Below, in pieces: positions 44,369 to 54,150 of a stretch of DNA of 64,000 bases (positions are counted from its first letter, which is position 1; each line of letters begins with the position of its first letter). A program made the position numbers and the translations under genes. A model generated the notes under the pieces. It was given only the letters and a program-made list of their open reading frames with translations. It made no database searches and was not told where the DNA came from. The stretch lies in assembly GCF_001715295.1 (NCBI RefSeq), contig NZ_MDKB01000002.1, positions 556,499 through 620,498 on the forward strand, read 5' to 3'. Source of the DNA: Streptomyces griseus. Its GTDB lineage: Bacteria > Actinomycetota > Actinomycetes > Streptomycetales > Streptomycetaceae.

Positions 44369-45663
44369 CTGTTGATCAGCTCGTCGATCTTGGCGTCGGC
44401 CTTCTTGGCGGCGTCGGCGACCGAGGCACCCTTGAGGATCTCCAGGAGCATGTTCTCCAGGACCTCCTCCTTCTCGATCGAGGTCCAGCCCGGCGCGATC
44501 GGCGTGAACCAGGCGTCCGGCACTGCGTTGGCGACGGCGGCGGTCTCGGGCTTGGACTTCAGCGGCTCGAGCTGCTTCTCGTTGTTCGGGAGGATGTTCT
44601 TCGCGGTGAGGACGTCCTGCGACTTCTCACTGGTGAAGAGGGAGACCCACTCCTCGCCCAGGTCGGTGACCTTGGACTTGGCGGTCACCGCGAGGTCCGA
44701 ACCACCGATGAAGGACGGCAGGGCCTTGCCGTTCGGGCCGGGCATACCGGCCGTGCCGATCTTGCCCTCGAGCTTCGGGTTGCCGTTGTTGGCGCCGTCC
44801 ACGACGGAGCCGGCCTCCCAGCCGTTGCCGTAGATGAGGGCCGCCTTCTCGTTGGCCATGACGTTGGCGTGGTCCTGCTCGTCCTTGGTCTGGTCGGCCT
44901 TGTTGTACTTCTTGACCAGGTTGACGAAGTGCTCGATGCCCTTCTGGGACTCGGGGGAGGAGAGGTTGCCCTTCCACTCCTTGGCGCCCTCGTCGTACTC
45001 GGCGATGGACCCGCCGTAGCCCGCGACGTAGGACATGGCCGCGTACCAGTAACGGCCCGGCAGGTAGAGGGACGAGAAGCGCTTGTCCTTCTTGCCGTAC
45101 TCGGCCGAGACCTTGTCGAGCGCCGCGAGCATCTCGTCCTCGGTCTGCGGCAGGGCGTCGCTGCCGGTGCCCTTCTTGAGCATGTCCTTGTTGTAGATCG
45201 CGACCCGGGCACCCGCGTAGTAGGGCACACAGAACTGCTTGCCCTCGAACGTGCAGGTGTCCTTCAGGCCCTTGATCCAGGAGTCCGAGTTGTCGTACTT
45301 CCCGGGGTCGATCTCGGCGAGGGCGCCGTTGAGGATGTACTGCATCGTCTCGGTGTTGCCGAGCTCGACGACATCGGGGAACTTGTCGCCGCCGAGGGCC
45401 GTGTCGAGCTTCTTGGCCTTGTCCGCCCACTGCTGGTACTGGACGTCGACCTTGACCTTCGGGTACTTCTTGTTGAACTGCGCGTTGACGTCCTTGACCA
45501 GTTCCGGCCACGTGCTCTGCGCGTCGACCATGAGCCAGACCGTCAGGTTCCCGGTACGGTCCTTCGGGTCCTTCGAAGCGTTGTCGTCGCCGTCCCCACC
45601 ACACGCCGCGATACCGGTCATCATCGCCGCGACACCTACCGCCGCTATGAGCTTGCGCTTCAC
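44365..45663 (-). CDS. dasA: Chitobiose-binding lipoprotein DasA
   Basis: 432 residues. The N-terminal lipobox (TGIAACG) follows a short hydrophobic signal. The mature protein is a family 1 sugar-binding protein: LTVWLMVDAQSTWPELVKDV, QYQQWADKAKKLDTALGGDKFPDVVELGNTE, and the GIEHFVNLVKKYNKADQTKDE region. It captures N,N-diacetylchitobiose for DasBC. Two dre sites and a TTGACA -35 (45797-45802, minus strand) precede the gene. The stop codon lies in the border of copy C, so the last residue could have changed when the element inserted. Confidence 0.95.
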   Translation of the reverse strand: MKRKLIAAVGVAAMMTGIAACGGDGDDNASKDPKDRTGNLTVWLMVDAQSTWPELVKDVNAQFNKKYPKVKVDVQYQQWADKAKKLDTALGGDKFPDVVELGNTETMQYILNGALAEIDPGKYDNSDSWIKGLKDTCTFEGKQFCVPYYAGARVAIYNKDMLKKGTGSDALPQTEDEMLAALDKVSAEYGKKDKRFSSLYLPGRYWYAAMSYVAGYGGSIAEYDEGAKEWKGNLSSPESQKGIEHFVNLVKKYNKADQTKDEQDHANVMANEKAALIYGNGWEAGSVVDGANNGNPKLEGKIGTAGMPGPNGKALPSFIGGSDLAVTAKSKVTDLGEEWVSLFTSEKSQDVLTAKNILPNNEKQLEPLKSKPETAAVANAVPDAWFTPIAPGWTSIEKEEVLENMLLEILKGASVADAAKKADAKIDELINS

Positions 45664-45751
45664 GCCACACCCTCCTCAGGGAACCAGCAACCCCCCGCCC
45701 ACCGCGAAGACGTACGCCTGGTACTGCCTGTGGGGCTGGGACCTGGTCTTT

Positions 45752-45767
45752 AATGGTTTAGACCAGT
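45752..45767. promoter_or_regulatory. dre operator 1 (DasR) of dasA
   Basis: AATGGTTTAGACCAGT. It lies about 30 bases downstream of the -35 hexamer in the dasA direction. CTGGTCT and AGACCAG also form a wider dyad (45744-45766) that overlaps it. Confidence 0.85.
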
Positions 45768-45775
45768 ACGGGGAG

Positions 45776-45791
45776 CTTGGCCTAGACCTTT
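45776..45791. promoter_or_regulatory. dre operator 2 (DasR) of dasA
   Basis: CTTGGCCTAGACCTTT. It occupies the spacer between TTGACA (45802-45797, minus strand) and the expected -10, so DasR bound here should block polymerase. Confidence 0.8.
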
Positions 45792-45849
45792 AGGGGTGTC
45801 AAGGGTGTATAAGAAGTGCACTCGCGTCCGTTATAGGACCGACACCTAA

Positions 45850-46719
<870 letters not shown>

Positions 46720-46905
46720 GCGTCCGCGCTCCGGCGAGGCGGCCGGTGCGGTGGATCCCCCGGCGAGCGCGGGCGATCCGTCCTGCCGGACGACACCGGA
46801 CCGTTGCAGGACCGCAATGCGGACAGGGGGTGACGGTGGCCGGAACCCTCGCCTAGATTTCCTGCGCATTACAACAGGTGATCAGCGAGGGGACGGAGTC
46901 GCCGT

Positions 46906-47160
46906 ATGTCCGAAGATACCGATGCCAAGCCACCGGCCGTGACACCCGCGAGGGTGGTCATCGCACTCTGCCTGGTCGCGCCGTTCGTGGCGATGCTCTG
47001 GGTGAGCTCGTACGCGAAGGTCGAACCGACCTTCATCGGCATTCCGTTCTTCTACTGGTACCAGATGCTCTGGGTGCTCGTCTCGACCGCACTGACCATG
47101 GTCGCGTACAAGCTGTGGCAGCGTGACCAGCGCGCCCGCAAGGGAGGTGCGTCAGCATGA
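46906..47160 (+). CDS. DUF3311 small membrane protein, symporter accessory
   Basis: The 84-residue protein has two spans (VVIALCLVAPFVAMLWVSSY and QMLWVLVSTALTMVAYKLW) with the conserved GIPFFYWYQ between them. DUF3311 genes regularly precede sodium:solute symporters of the monocarboxylate type and overlap them, as here (ATGA at 47157). A small accessory subunit is likely. Confidence 0.88.
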   Translation: MSEDTDAKPPAVTPARVVIALCLVAPFVAMLWVSSYAKVEPTFIGIPFFYWYQMLWVLVSTALTMVAYKLWQRDQRARKGGASA

Positions 47161-48791
47161 AGGACGGCGTGAACGGCGTCGCGCTCGCCGTTTTCATCTT
47201 CTTCTTCGTGGCCGTCACGGTCATCGGGTTCATGGCAGCGCGCTGGCGCAAGGCGGAGAACGAGGCCAGCCTCGACGAGTGGGGCCTGGGCGGACGGTCC
47301 TTCGGCACCTGGGTCACCTGGTTCCTCCTCGGCGGCGACCTCTACACGGCGTACACCTTCGTCGCCGTGCCCGCGGCGATCTACGCGGCGGGAGCGGCGG
47401 GCTTCTTCGCCGTCCCGTACACGATCCTCGTGTACCCGCTGATCTTCACCTTCCTGCCGCGGCTCTGGTCCGTCTCGCACAAGCACGGCTACGTCACCAC
47501 CTCGGACTTCGTCCGCGGCCGGTTCGGCTCGAAGGGCCTCTCGCTGGCGGTCGCCCTCACCGGCATCCTCGCCACGATGCCGTACATCGCCCTCCAGCTG
47601 GTCGGCATCCAGGCCGTGCTCGACGTCATGGGTGTCGGCGGCGGCGAGACCACGCACTGGTTCGTCAAGGACCTGCCGCTGCTGATCGCGTTCGCCGTGC
47701 TCGCCGCGTACACCTACTCGTCGGGGCTGCGCGCGCCCGCGCTCATCGCGTTCGTCAAGGACGGCCTGATCTACCTGGTCATCGCGGTGGCCATCATCTA
47801 CATCCCGATCAAGCTCGGCGGTTTCGACGACATCTTCGCCAAGGCGGGCGAGGCGTTCTCGCAGACGAACGAGGCCACCGGCAAACCGCGCGGCGCCCTC
47901 GTCCCGGGCGAGATGGGTCAGTGGGGCTACGCCACACTCGCCCTGGGATCCGCACTCGCGCTCTTCATGTACCCGCACTCGATCACGGCGACGCTCTCCA
48001 GCCGCAGCCGCGAGGTCATCCGCCGTAACACCACGATCCTGCCGCTGTACTCGCTGATGCTCGGTCTGCTGGCCCTGCTCGGGTTCATGGCCATCGCGGC
48101 CGGGATCAAGGTGGACAACGGCCAGCTCGCGATCCCGCAGCTGTTCGAGAACATGTTCCCCGACTGGTTCGCCGGGGTGGCCTTCGCCGCCATCGGTATC
48201 GGCGCCCTCGTGCCGGCCGCGATCATGTCGATCGCCGCGGCGAACCTCTTCACCCGCAACATCTACAAGGACTTCCTCAAGCCCGACGCGACCCCCGCGC
48301 AGGAGACCAAGGTCTCCAAGCTGGTCTCGCTCCTGGTGAAGGTCGGGGCGCTCGCCTTCGTCCTCACCATGGACAAGACCGTCGCGATCAACTTCCAGTT
48401 GCTCGGCGGCATCTGGATCCTCCAGACGATGCCCGCCCTGGTGGGCGGCCTGTTCACCCGCTGGTTCCACCGCTGGGCCCTGATCGCGGGCTGGGCGGTC
48501 GGCATGGTCTACGGCACGGTGGCCGCCTACGGTGTCGCCAGCCCGACGCAGAAGCACTTCGGCGGCTCCTCCAAGGAGATCCCGGGCATCGGCGAGATCG
48601 GTTACATCGGTCTCACCGCGTTCGTCCTCAACGTCGTCGTGGTCGTCGTGCTGACGTTCGTCCTGAACGCCGTGAAGGCCCCGGCCGGGGTGGACGAGAC
48701 CTCGCCCTCCGACTACACCGCGGACGCGGGCGACCCGGGCGTCACGGTGGAGCTCCCGCCGGCCACGGCGGGCGCCCCGGGCGGTCACTGA
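47157..48791 (+). CDS. Sodium:solute symporter, monocarboxylate uptake (MctP-like)
   Basis: 544 residues with about 13 spans. SSS-family features include the start of TM1 (NGVALAVFIFFFVAVTVIGFMAARW), LGGRSFGTWVTWFLLGGDLYTAYTF, and the SSS signature region AIGIGALVPAAIMSIAAANLFTRNIYKDF. It is closest to monocarboxylate permeases such as MctP (lactate, pyruvate, acetate). The C-terminus is an acidic cytoplasmic tail. The operon includes DUF3311. A terminator follows. Confidence 0.88.
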   Translation: MKDGVNGVALAVFIFFFVAVTVIGFMAARWRKAENEASLDEWGLGGRSFGTWVTWFLLGGDLYTAYTFVAVPAAIYAAGAAGFFAVPYTILVYPLIFTFLPRLWSVSHKHGYVTTSDFVRGRFGSKGLSLAVALTGILATMPYIALQLVGIQAVLDVMGVGGGETTHWFVKDLPLLIAFAVLAAYTYSSGLRAPALIAFVKDGLIYLVIAVAIIYIPIKLGGFDDIFAKAGEAFSQTNEATGKPRGALVPGEMGQWGYATLALGSALALFMYPHSITATLSSRSREVIRRNTTILPLYSLMLGLLALLGFMAIAAGIKVDNGQLAIPQLFENMFPDWFAGVAFAAIGIGALVPAAIMSIAAANLFTRNIYKDFLKPDATPAQETKVSKLVSLLVKVGALAFVLTMDKTVAINFQLLGGIWILQTMPALVGGLFTRWFHRWALIAGWAVGMVYGTVAAYGVASPTQKHFGGSSKEIPGIGEIGYIGLTAFVLNVVVVVVLTFVLNAVKAPAGVDETSPSDYTADAGDPGVTVELPPATAGAPGGH

Positions 48792-48810
48792 CCCCCTCGG
48801 CACGCCATCT

Positions 48811-48844
48811 TCCGTCCCGGCGGGGTCCGCCCCGCCGGGACGGA
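48811..48844. terminator. Hairpin terminator after the symporter
   Basis: A 15-bp perfect stem (TCCGTCCCGGCGGGG and complement) closes TCCG. Confidence 0.85.
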
Positions 48845-48914
48845 CCCATGACGTGGGCCGCTTCCGTCCCGGAGAGGGTGCGGCGGGTCTGCCGTCCGGG
48901 GCAGACTGGCGGCC

Positions 48915-49412
48915 ATGGACGTCTTGATCAGGCCGGTACGCACGGAGGAGCACGAGGCCGTGGGCGAGATGACCGCCCACGCCTATCTCGGTGACGGGCT
49001 GCTGGACTTCGGCGCCGGAGACCCCTATCTGACACAGCTGCGCGCCGTCGGCCGCCGGGCCGCCGAGGCCCTGGTACTGGTCGCCGTGGACCCCGAGGAC
49101 AAGGTGCTGGGCGGGGTCACCTACGTCGCGCCCGGCAGCCCGTGGGCGGACGTCGCCGACCGGGACGAGGGTGAGTTCCGGATGCTGGCGGTCTCCCGGG
49201 AGGCCCGGGGGCGGGGAGCGGGCGAGGCGCTCGTACGGGCCTGCATCGACCGGGCACGCGCCGACGGGCTTTCGGGGCTCGTCCTGTCGACGCAGGCCTC
49301 CATGGAGGCGGCCCACCGGATCTACCGGCGCCTCGGCTTCACGCGGACTCCCGAACGCGACTGGGAGCCCTTCCCCGGCCTGCCGCTCCTGACGTTCCGT
49401 CTGCGCCTCTGA
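48915..49412 (+). CDS. GNAT-family N-acetyltransferase
   Basis: 165 residues. GNAT fold: LIRPVRTEEHEAVGEMT, strand 4 EFRMLAVSREARGRGAGEALVRACIDRA (acetyl-CoA loop), then LVLSTQASMEAAHRIYRRLGF. The acceptor is unknown. It ends just before the nrd leader and is transcribed in the same direction. Confidence 0.9.
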   Translation: MDVLIRPVRTEEHEAVGEMTAHAYLGDGLLDFGAGDPYLTQLRAVGRRAAEALVLVAVDPEDKVLGGVTYVAPGSPWADVADRDEGEFRMLAVSREARGRGAGEALVRACIDRARADGLSGLVLSTQASMEAAHRIYRRLGFTRTPERDWEPFPGLPLLTFRLRL

Positions 49413-49426
49413 CCGACCGCGACACA

Positions 49427-49464
49427 ACATGTGGGGGCTGCTCAAGCAGGCGGCCCCCACATGT
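49427..49464. promoter_or_regulatory. Hairpin / possible NrdR boxes before the nrd leader
   Basis: ACATGTGGGGG and CCCCCACATGT are perfect 11-bp arms 16 bases apart. Each arm (ACACAACATGTGGGG and CCCCCACATGTATGC) also loosely resembles an NrdR box, and two boxes 31 bp apart would be the usual NrdR arrangement. A terminator of the GNAT gene is the alternative. Confidence 0.4.
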
Positions 49465-49469
49465 ATGCT

Positions 49470-49582
49470 CATGCTCGCTGTCGCCGCAGGGGAATCCGGT
49501 GCGAATCCGGAACTGTCCCGCAACGGTGTGACCGGTGTGCCCCGCGTACCCGGAAGTCCGAAGACCTGCCGACGGTGCGTCC
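49470..49582 (+). ncRNA. Cobalamin riboswitch in the nrdAB leader
   Basis: The core B12-box elements are present: GGGAATCCGGTGCGAATCCGG followed by AACTGTCCCGCAACGGTG, then AGTCCGAAGACCTGCCGAC. About 145 bases separate it from the nrdA start. This matches the known adenosylcobalamin riboswitch that shuts off class I ribonucleotide reductase in Streptomyces when B12 is available for the class II enzyme. The exact ends are approximate. Confidence 0.92.
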
Positions 49583-49726
49583 GGTTCGACCGAGCCGGAC
49601 GCCGAGACGTCCGGGCCCCGCGGAGGGCCGGTGGACGCCGTGCGAGTGCTGCCCGTCCGCGGGCACCGCCCTGTCCCGGCTGCCTCCGCTCCCGCCTGGC
49701 CCCGAGCCGAGCGAGGGATAGCCCCA

Positions 49727-52132
49727 GTGACCATCGCGCCAGCCGATCCGGTTTCAGCGACCGCGTCAGCCCAGTCCACGCACCCCACGGCCGACGGGCC
49801 GGGGACCGCGCTCCTGCGGGCCCTGACCGAGCTGACCGCCGATCTCCCCGACACCGACCCCGGCCGGGTCGCCGCCGCCGCACTGCGCGGCCGCAGCGCC
49901 AGGGCGGACGAGGCGGAACTGTGCGCACTGGCCACCGAGGCCGCGGCCGGCCTGATCTCCGAGGACCCGGCCTACTCCCGGCTCGCCGCCCGGCTCCTGA
50001 CCCGCGCCATCGCCGACGAGGCCGCCGGCCAGGGCGCGGTGTCCTTCTCCACCTCCGTCGCCGTGGGCCACCGCGAGGGCCTCGTCGCGGACCGGACCGC
50101 CGAGTTCGTGGCGCTGCACGCGGCCCGGCTCGACGCCCTGGTCGAGAGGTCCCTCGCGGAGGGCGCCGACGACCGTTTCGGCTACTTCGGGCTGCGGACG
50201 CTGCACAGCCGCTACCTGCTGCGCCACCCCCTCACACGCCAGGTCGTCGAGACCCCGCAGCACTTCATGCTGCGGGTCGCCTCCGGACTGGCGGAGGACA
50301 CCTCCGAGCGCGCGCTGGAGGAGGTCGAGGCGCTGTACGGCCTGATGAGCCGCCTCGACTACCTGCCCTCCTCCCCCACGCTGTTCAACTCCGGCACCCG
50401 GCACCCGCAGATGTCCTCCTGCTACCTGCTGGACTCCCCGCTGGACGAACTCGACTCGATCTACGACCGCTACCACCAGGTGGCACGCCTCTCCAAGCAC
50501 GCGGGCGGCATCGGCCTCTCGTACTCCCGTGTCCGTGCCCGCGGCTCGCTCATCCGGGGCACCAACGGGCACTCCAACGGCATCGTCCCGTTCCTCAAGA
50601 CGCTCGACGCGTCGGTCGCCGCGGTCAACCAGGGGGGCCGCCGCAAGGGCGCCGCCGCCGTCTACCTGGAGACCTGGCACGCCGACATCGAGGAGTTCCT
50701 GGAGCTGCGCGACAACACCGGTGAGGACCAGCGGCGTACGCACAACCTCAACCTGGCGCACTGGATCCCCGACGAGTTCATGCGCCGCGTGGAAGCGGAC
50801 ACGGAGTGGTCGCTGTTCTCCCCGGCCGACGCACCCGAGCTGGTGGACCTGTGGGGCGACGCGTTCGACGCGGCCTACCGCGCGGCCGAGGCGAAGGGGC
50901 TGGCCCGCAGGACGATGCCCGCCCGGGAGCTGTACGGGCGCATGATGCGCACCCTCGCGCAGACCGGGCAGGGCTGGATGACGTTCAAGGACGCGTCCAA
51001 CCGCACGGCGAACCAGACCGCCGAGCCGGGCCGCGTCGTCCACTCCTCGAACCTCTGCACCGAGATCCTGGAGGTCACGGACGACGGGGAGACGGCCGTC
51101 TGCAACCTCGGGTCGGTCAACCTGGGCGCGTTCGTCGCGGACGGCACCATCGACTGGGAGCGGCTGGACGCCACCGTCCGCACCGCGGTGACCTTCCTCG
51201 ACCGTGTCGTGGACATCAACTTCTACCCGACCGAGCAGGCCGGCCGGTCCAACGCCCGCTGGCGCCCGGTGGGTCTGGGTGCGATGGGTCTGCAGGACGT
51301 CTTCTTCAAGCTGCGCCTGCCGTTCGACTCCCCCGAGGCCCGCGCGCTCTCCACGCGGATCTCCGAGCGGATCATGCTCGCCGCGTACGAGTCCTCCTGC
51401 GACCTGGCCGAGCGGTCGGGCCCGCTGCCCGCCTGGCCGGAGACCCGCGCCGCCCGGGGCGTGCTGCACCCGGACCACTACGCCACCGAGCTGAACTGGC
51501 CGGAGCGCTGGGACGCCCTGCGCGCCAGGGTCGCGAAGGCCGGAATGCGCAACTCCCTGCTGCTCGCCATCGCGCCGACGGCGACGATCGCCTCGATCGC
51601 CGGGGTGTACGAGTGCATCGAGCCGCAGGTCTCCAACCTGTTCAAGCGCGAGACGCTCAGCGGCGAGTTCCTCCAGGTCAACGCCTACCTGGTGGACGAG
51701 CTGAAGAAGCTCGGCGTCTGGGACGCGCGGACCCGTGAGGCACTGCGCGAGGCGAGCGGCTCCGTGCAGGGCTTCGCCTGGATCCCCGAGGACGTGCGGG
51801 CGCTGTACCGCACCGCGTGGGAGATCCCGCAGCGCGGCCTGATCGACATGGCGGCGGCGCGTACGCCGTTCCTCGACCAGAGCCAGTCGCTCAACCTGTT
51901 CCTGGAGACGCCGACGATCGGCAAGCTCTCCTCCATGTACGCGTACGCCTGGAAGCAGGGGCTGAAGACGACGTACTACCTGCGTTCGCGCCCGGCGACC
52001 CGGATCGCCCGCGCGGCGAGCGGGACGGTCGCGGCCGCCACGCCCCTTCCCGTACAGCAGGCGCCGGCTCCCGACGCGGACGCGATCGCCTGCTCCCTCG
52101 AAAACCCCGAGTCCTGCGAGGCCTGCCAGTGA
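49727..52132 (+). CDS. nrdA: Class I ribonucleotide reductase, large subunit
   Basis: 801 residues. It reduces ribonucleotides to deoxyribonucleotides. The catalytic cysteines are seen in QMSSCYLLDSP, SSNLCTEILE and AVCNLGSVNLG. The C-terminus ends NPESCEACQ, the redox pair that reloads the active site. An N-terminal ATP-cone-like region is not obvious. GTG 49727 is preceded by GCGAGGG. Start is downstream of a B12 riboswitch, so translation or transcription is turned off by adenosylcobalamin. nrdB follows with a TGATG overlap. Confidence 0.93.
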   Translation: MTIAPADPVSATASAQSTHPTADGPGTALLRALTELTADLPDTDPGRVAAAALRGRSARADEAELCALATEAAAGLISEDPAYSRLAARLLTRAIADEAAGQGAVSFSTSVAVGHREGLVADRTAEFVALHAARLDALVERSLAEGADDRFGYFGLRTLHSRYLLRHPLTRQVVETPQHFMLRVASGLAEDTSERALEEVEALYGLMSRLDYLPSSPTLFNSGTRHPQMSSCYLLDSPLDELDSIYDRYHQVARLSKHAGGIGLSYSRVRARGSLIRGTNGHSNGIVPFLKTLDASVAAVNQGGRRKGAAAVYLETWHADIEEFLELRDNTGEDQRRTHNLNLAHWIPDEFMRRVEADTEWSLFSPADAPELVDLWGDAFDAAYRAAEAKGLARRTMPARELYGRMMRTLAQTGQGWMTFKDASNRTANQTAEPGRVVHSSNLCTEILEVTDDGETAVCNLGSVNLGAFVADGTIDWERLDATVRTAVTFLDRVVDINFYPTEQAGRSNARWRPVGLGAMGLQDVFFKLRLPFDSPEARALSTRISERIMLAAYESSCDLAERSGPLPAWPETRAARGVLHPDHYATELNWPERWDALRARVAKAGMRNSLLLAIAPTATIASIAGVYECIEPQVSNLFKRETLSGEFLQVNAYLVDELKKLGVWDARTREALREASGSVQGFAWIPEDVRALYRTAWEIPQRGLIDMAAARTPFLDQSQSLNLFLETPTIGKLSSMYAYAWKQGLKTTYYLRSRPATRIARAASGTVAAATPLPVQQAPAPDADAIACSLENPESCEACQ

Positions 52133-53148
52133 TGAGCTCGACCCACGACAAGAACCTGCTCGACCCGGGCTTCGAACTGACCCTGCGCCCCATGCGCTAC
52201 CCGGACTTCTACGAGCGCTACCGGGACGCGATCAAGAACACCTGGACCGTCGAGGAGGTCGACCTCCACTCGGATGTCGCCGACCTCTCGAAGCTCTCGC
52301 CCGGTGAGCAGCACATGATCGGCCGGCTGGTCGCGTTCTTCGCGACGGGTGACTCGATCGTCTCCAACAACCTGGTGCTGACGCTCTACAAGCACATCAA
52401 CTCGCCCGAGGCGCGGCTCTACCTGTCACGCCAGCTGTTCGAGGAGGCTGTGCACGTCCAGTTCTACCTGACGCTGCTCGACACCTATCTGCCCGACCCG
52501 GAGGACCGCGCGGCGGCCTTCGACGCGGTCGAGGAGATCCCCTCCATCCGTGAGAAGGCGCAGTTCTGCTTCAGGTGGATGGACTCGGTCGAGAAGATCG
52601 AACGCCTGGAGACGCAGGCCGACCGGCGCCGCTTCCTGCTCAACCTGATCTGCTTCGCGGCGTGCATCGAGGGGCTCTTCTTCTACGGGGCGTTCGCGTA
52701 CGTCTACTGGTTCCGCTCGCGCGGTCTGCTGCACGGTCTGGCCACGGGCACCAACTGGGTCTTCCGTGACGAGACGATGCACATGAACTTCGCGTTCGAG
52801 GTCGTGGACACCGTCCGCAAGGAGGAGCCCGAGCTCTTCGACGACGCCCTCCAGCAGCAGGTGACCGCGATGCTGCGGGAGGCCGTCGAGGCGGAACTGC
52901 AGTTCGGCCGGGACCTGTGCGGCGACGGCCTGCCCGGGATGAACACCGAGTCGATGCGCCAGTACCTGGAGTGCGTGGCCGACCAGCGCCTCACCCGGTT
53001 GGGGTTCCCGCCGGTCTACGGCTCCGAGAACCCCTTCTCGTTCATGGAGTTGCAGGGGGTCCAGGAGCTGACGAACTTCTTCGAACGCCGTCCCTCCGCC
53101 TATCAGGTCGCGGTGGAGGGCTCGGTCGGCTTCGACGACGACTTCTAG
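52132..53148 (+). CDS. nrdB: Class I ribonucleotide reductase, small (radical) subunit
   Basis: 338 residues. It houses the dinuclear metal site that makes the radical used by NrdA. Metal ligands are in FEEAVHVQFY, IEGLFFYGAFAYVYWF and FRDETMHMNFAFEVV. The C-terminal peptide GSVGFDDDF would dock into NrdA. ATG 52132 overlaps the nrdA stop codon (TGATG), so synthesis is coupled. A terminator (53173-53205) follows. Confidence 0.95.
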   Translation: MSSTHDKNLLDPGFELTLRPMRYPDFYERYRDAIKNTWTVEEVDLHSDVADLSKLSPGEQHMIGRLVAFFATGDSIVSNNLVLTLYKHINSPEARLYLSRQLFEEAVHVQFYLTLLDTYLPDPEDRAAAFDAVEEIPSIREKAQFCFRWMDSVEKIERLETQADRRRFLLNLICFAACIEGLFFYGAFAYVYWFRSRGLLHGLATGTNWVFRDETMHMNFAFEVVDTVRKEEPELFDDALQQQVTAMLREAVEAELQFGRDLCGDGLPGMNTESMRQYLECVADQRLTRLGFPPVYGSENPFSFMELQGVQELTNFFERRPSAYQVAVEGSVGFDDDF

Positions 53149-53172
53149 GCACTTCCCCACCTGCCGGCGCAC

Positions 53173-53205
53173 GGGCGCCGCGTGGCCAAGGGCTGCGCGG
53201 CGCCC
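53173..53205. terminator. Terminator between nrdB and the M15 peptidase gene
   Basis: GGGCGCCGCG and CGCGGCGCCC, 10-bp perfect stem, 13-base loop. The two flanking genes are convergent, so it can serve both. Confidence 0.75.
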
Positions 53206-53236
53206 GCCGTTCGGCCGGGCGGACACGGGAGTGCGG

Positions 53237-53974
53237 TCAGATACCGCACTGCGAGGCCGACCAGAAGTGGTTCGGCCCCTGGTTCACGTGGATGTGGTCG
53301 CTGTGACCGGCGTAGCCCGGGCCGAGGATCCCGTTGAAGCCGTGGTAGCGCGCCTGCTTGGCGATGGTGCAGAGGGAGTGCGGGCCCGACCCGAGGTCGA
53401 CCGCGTCCCCGTAGAGATGGCGGCTGTTCGAGGCGCCGCCCACCGCGGAGTTGCACGCGTAGGACCGGAAGCCGCTGGTGACGCGGATGGACTGGTCACC
53501 GAGCGCGTGCCGAAGGGCCTCCAGCTTCCACATGGAGCTGAGGGCGTTGGCCTTGGCGGTACCCGCCGCGACGGCCCCACCGGCCCAGGTGCTGTTGCAC
53601 TGGTTGAGCTCGCCGTACGTGAAGTGGGCGGGCGTACAGTCCTCGTCCTGGAGAGCGTAGAGCTTGGACTGCGTGGCAGGGCCCGCGACGCCGTCCGCCG
53701 CGAGGCCGTAGGCCGCCTGGAAGCGCTTGACTGCGGCGGTCGTGGCGGGGCCGTACGAGCCGTCGATGGCGAGCACGGAGTTGTAACCCGGGTAGCCGGC
53801 GACCCGGATCTGGAGCTGGGTGACGTCACTGCCGGTGGCACCGGGCGAAAGGGTACGGCTCCACGTGTAGCAGCCGTCTGCCTGCGCGGTACCTGCGGTG
53901 ACGAGGGCTCCACCCAAGGCGAACGCCATGGTCATGACAAGGCCGAGCAGCAGGTGTGCGGAACGTCTGAGCAT
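53237..53974 (-). CDS. Secreted zinc D-Ala-D-Ala carboxypeptidase-type peptidase, M15 family
   Basis: 245 residues. A signal peptide (HLLLGLVMTMAFALGGALVTAGTAQA) is followed by a peptidoglycan-binding domain 1 (LSPGATGSDVTQLQIRVAGY, DGSYGPATTAAVKRFQ) and an M15_3 catalytic domain with SRHLYGDAVDLG (His, Asp) and GHSDHIHV (His, His). It would trim wall peptides outside the membrane. GGGAGA lies before the ATG at 53974; a TTG four codons upstream is a possible start. Confidence 0.92.
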   Translation of the reverse strand: MLRRSAHLLLGLVMTMAFALGGALVTAGTAQADGCYTWSRTLSPGATGSDVTQLQIRVAGYPGYNSVLAIDGSYGPATTAAVKRFQAAYGLAADGVAGPATQSKLYALQDEDCTPAHFTYGELNQCNSTWAGGAVAAGTAKANALSSMWKLEALRHALGDQSIRVTSGFRSYACNSAVGGASNSRHLYGDAVDLGSGPHSLCTIAKQARYHGFNGILGPGYAGHSDHIHVNQGPNHFWSASQCGI

Positions 53975-54101
53975 AGGGTCTCCCAATCACGGTGAGCTGT
54001 CGATGTGAGCCTGTCGGACGAGTCGGGGCGCGTCAACCACCCCCTGCACCACGCACGTCGGCATCTTGTTGCCAACATCGCCACCACTGCGGACCACCGG
54101 C

Positions 54102-54140
54102 GAAGGGCCGCGCGCCGGGGTGACCGGAGCGCGGCCCTTC
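54102..54140. terminator. Terminator after peptide deformylase gene
   Basis: GAAGGGCCGCGC and GCGCGGCCCTTC, a 12-bp perfect stem with a 15-base loop, 11 bases after the def stop codon. Confidence 0.8.
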
Positions 54141-54150
54141 CAGGGTTGCG

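Noticed and set aside
47052..49928. 958-codon minus-strand frame over the symporter, GNAT and nrd leader
   Set aside because: Shadow of three real plus-strand genes and the riboswitch, with Arg/Asp/Gly-rich composition only.
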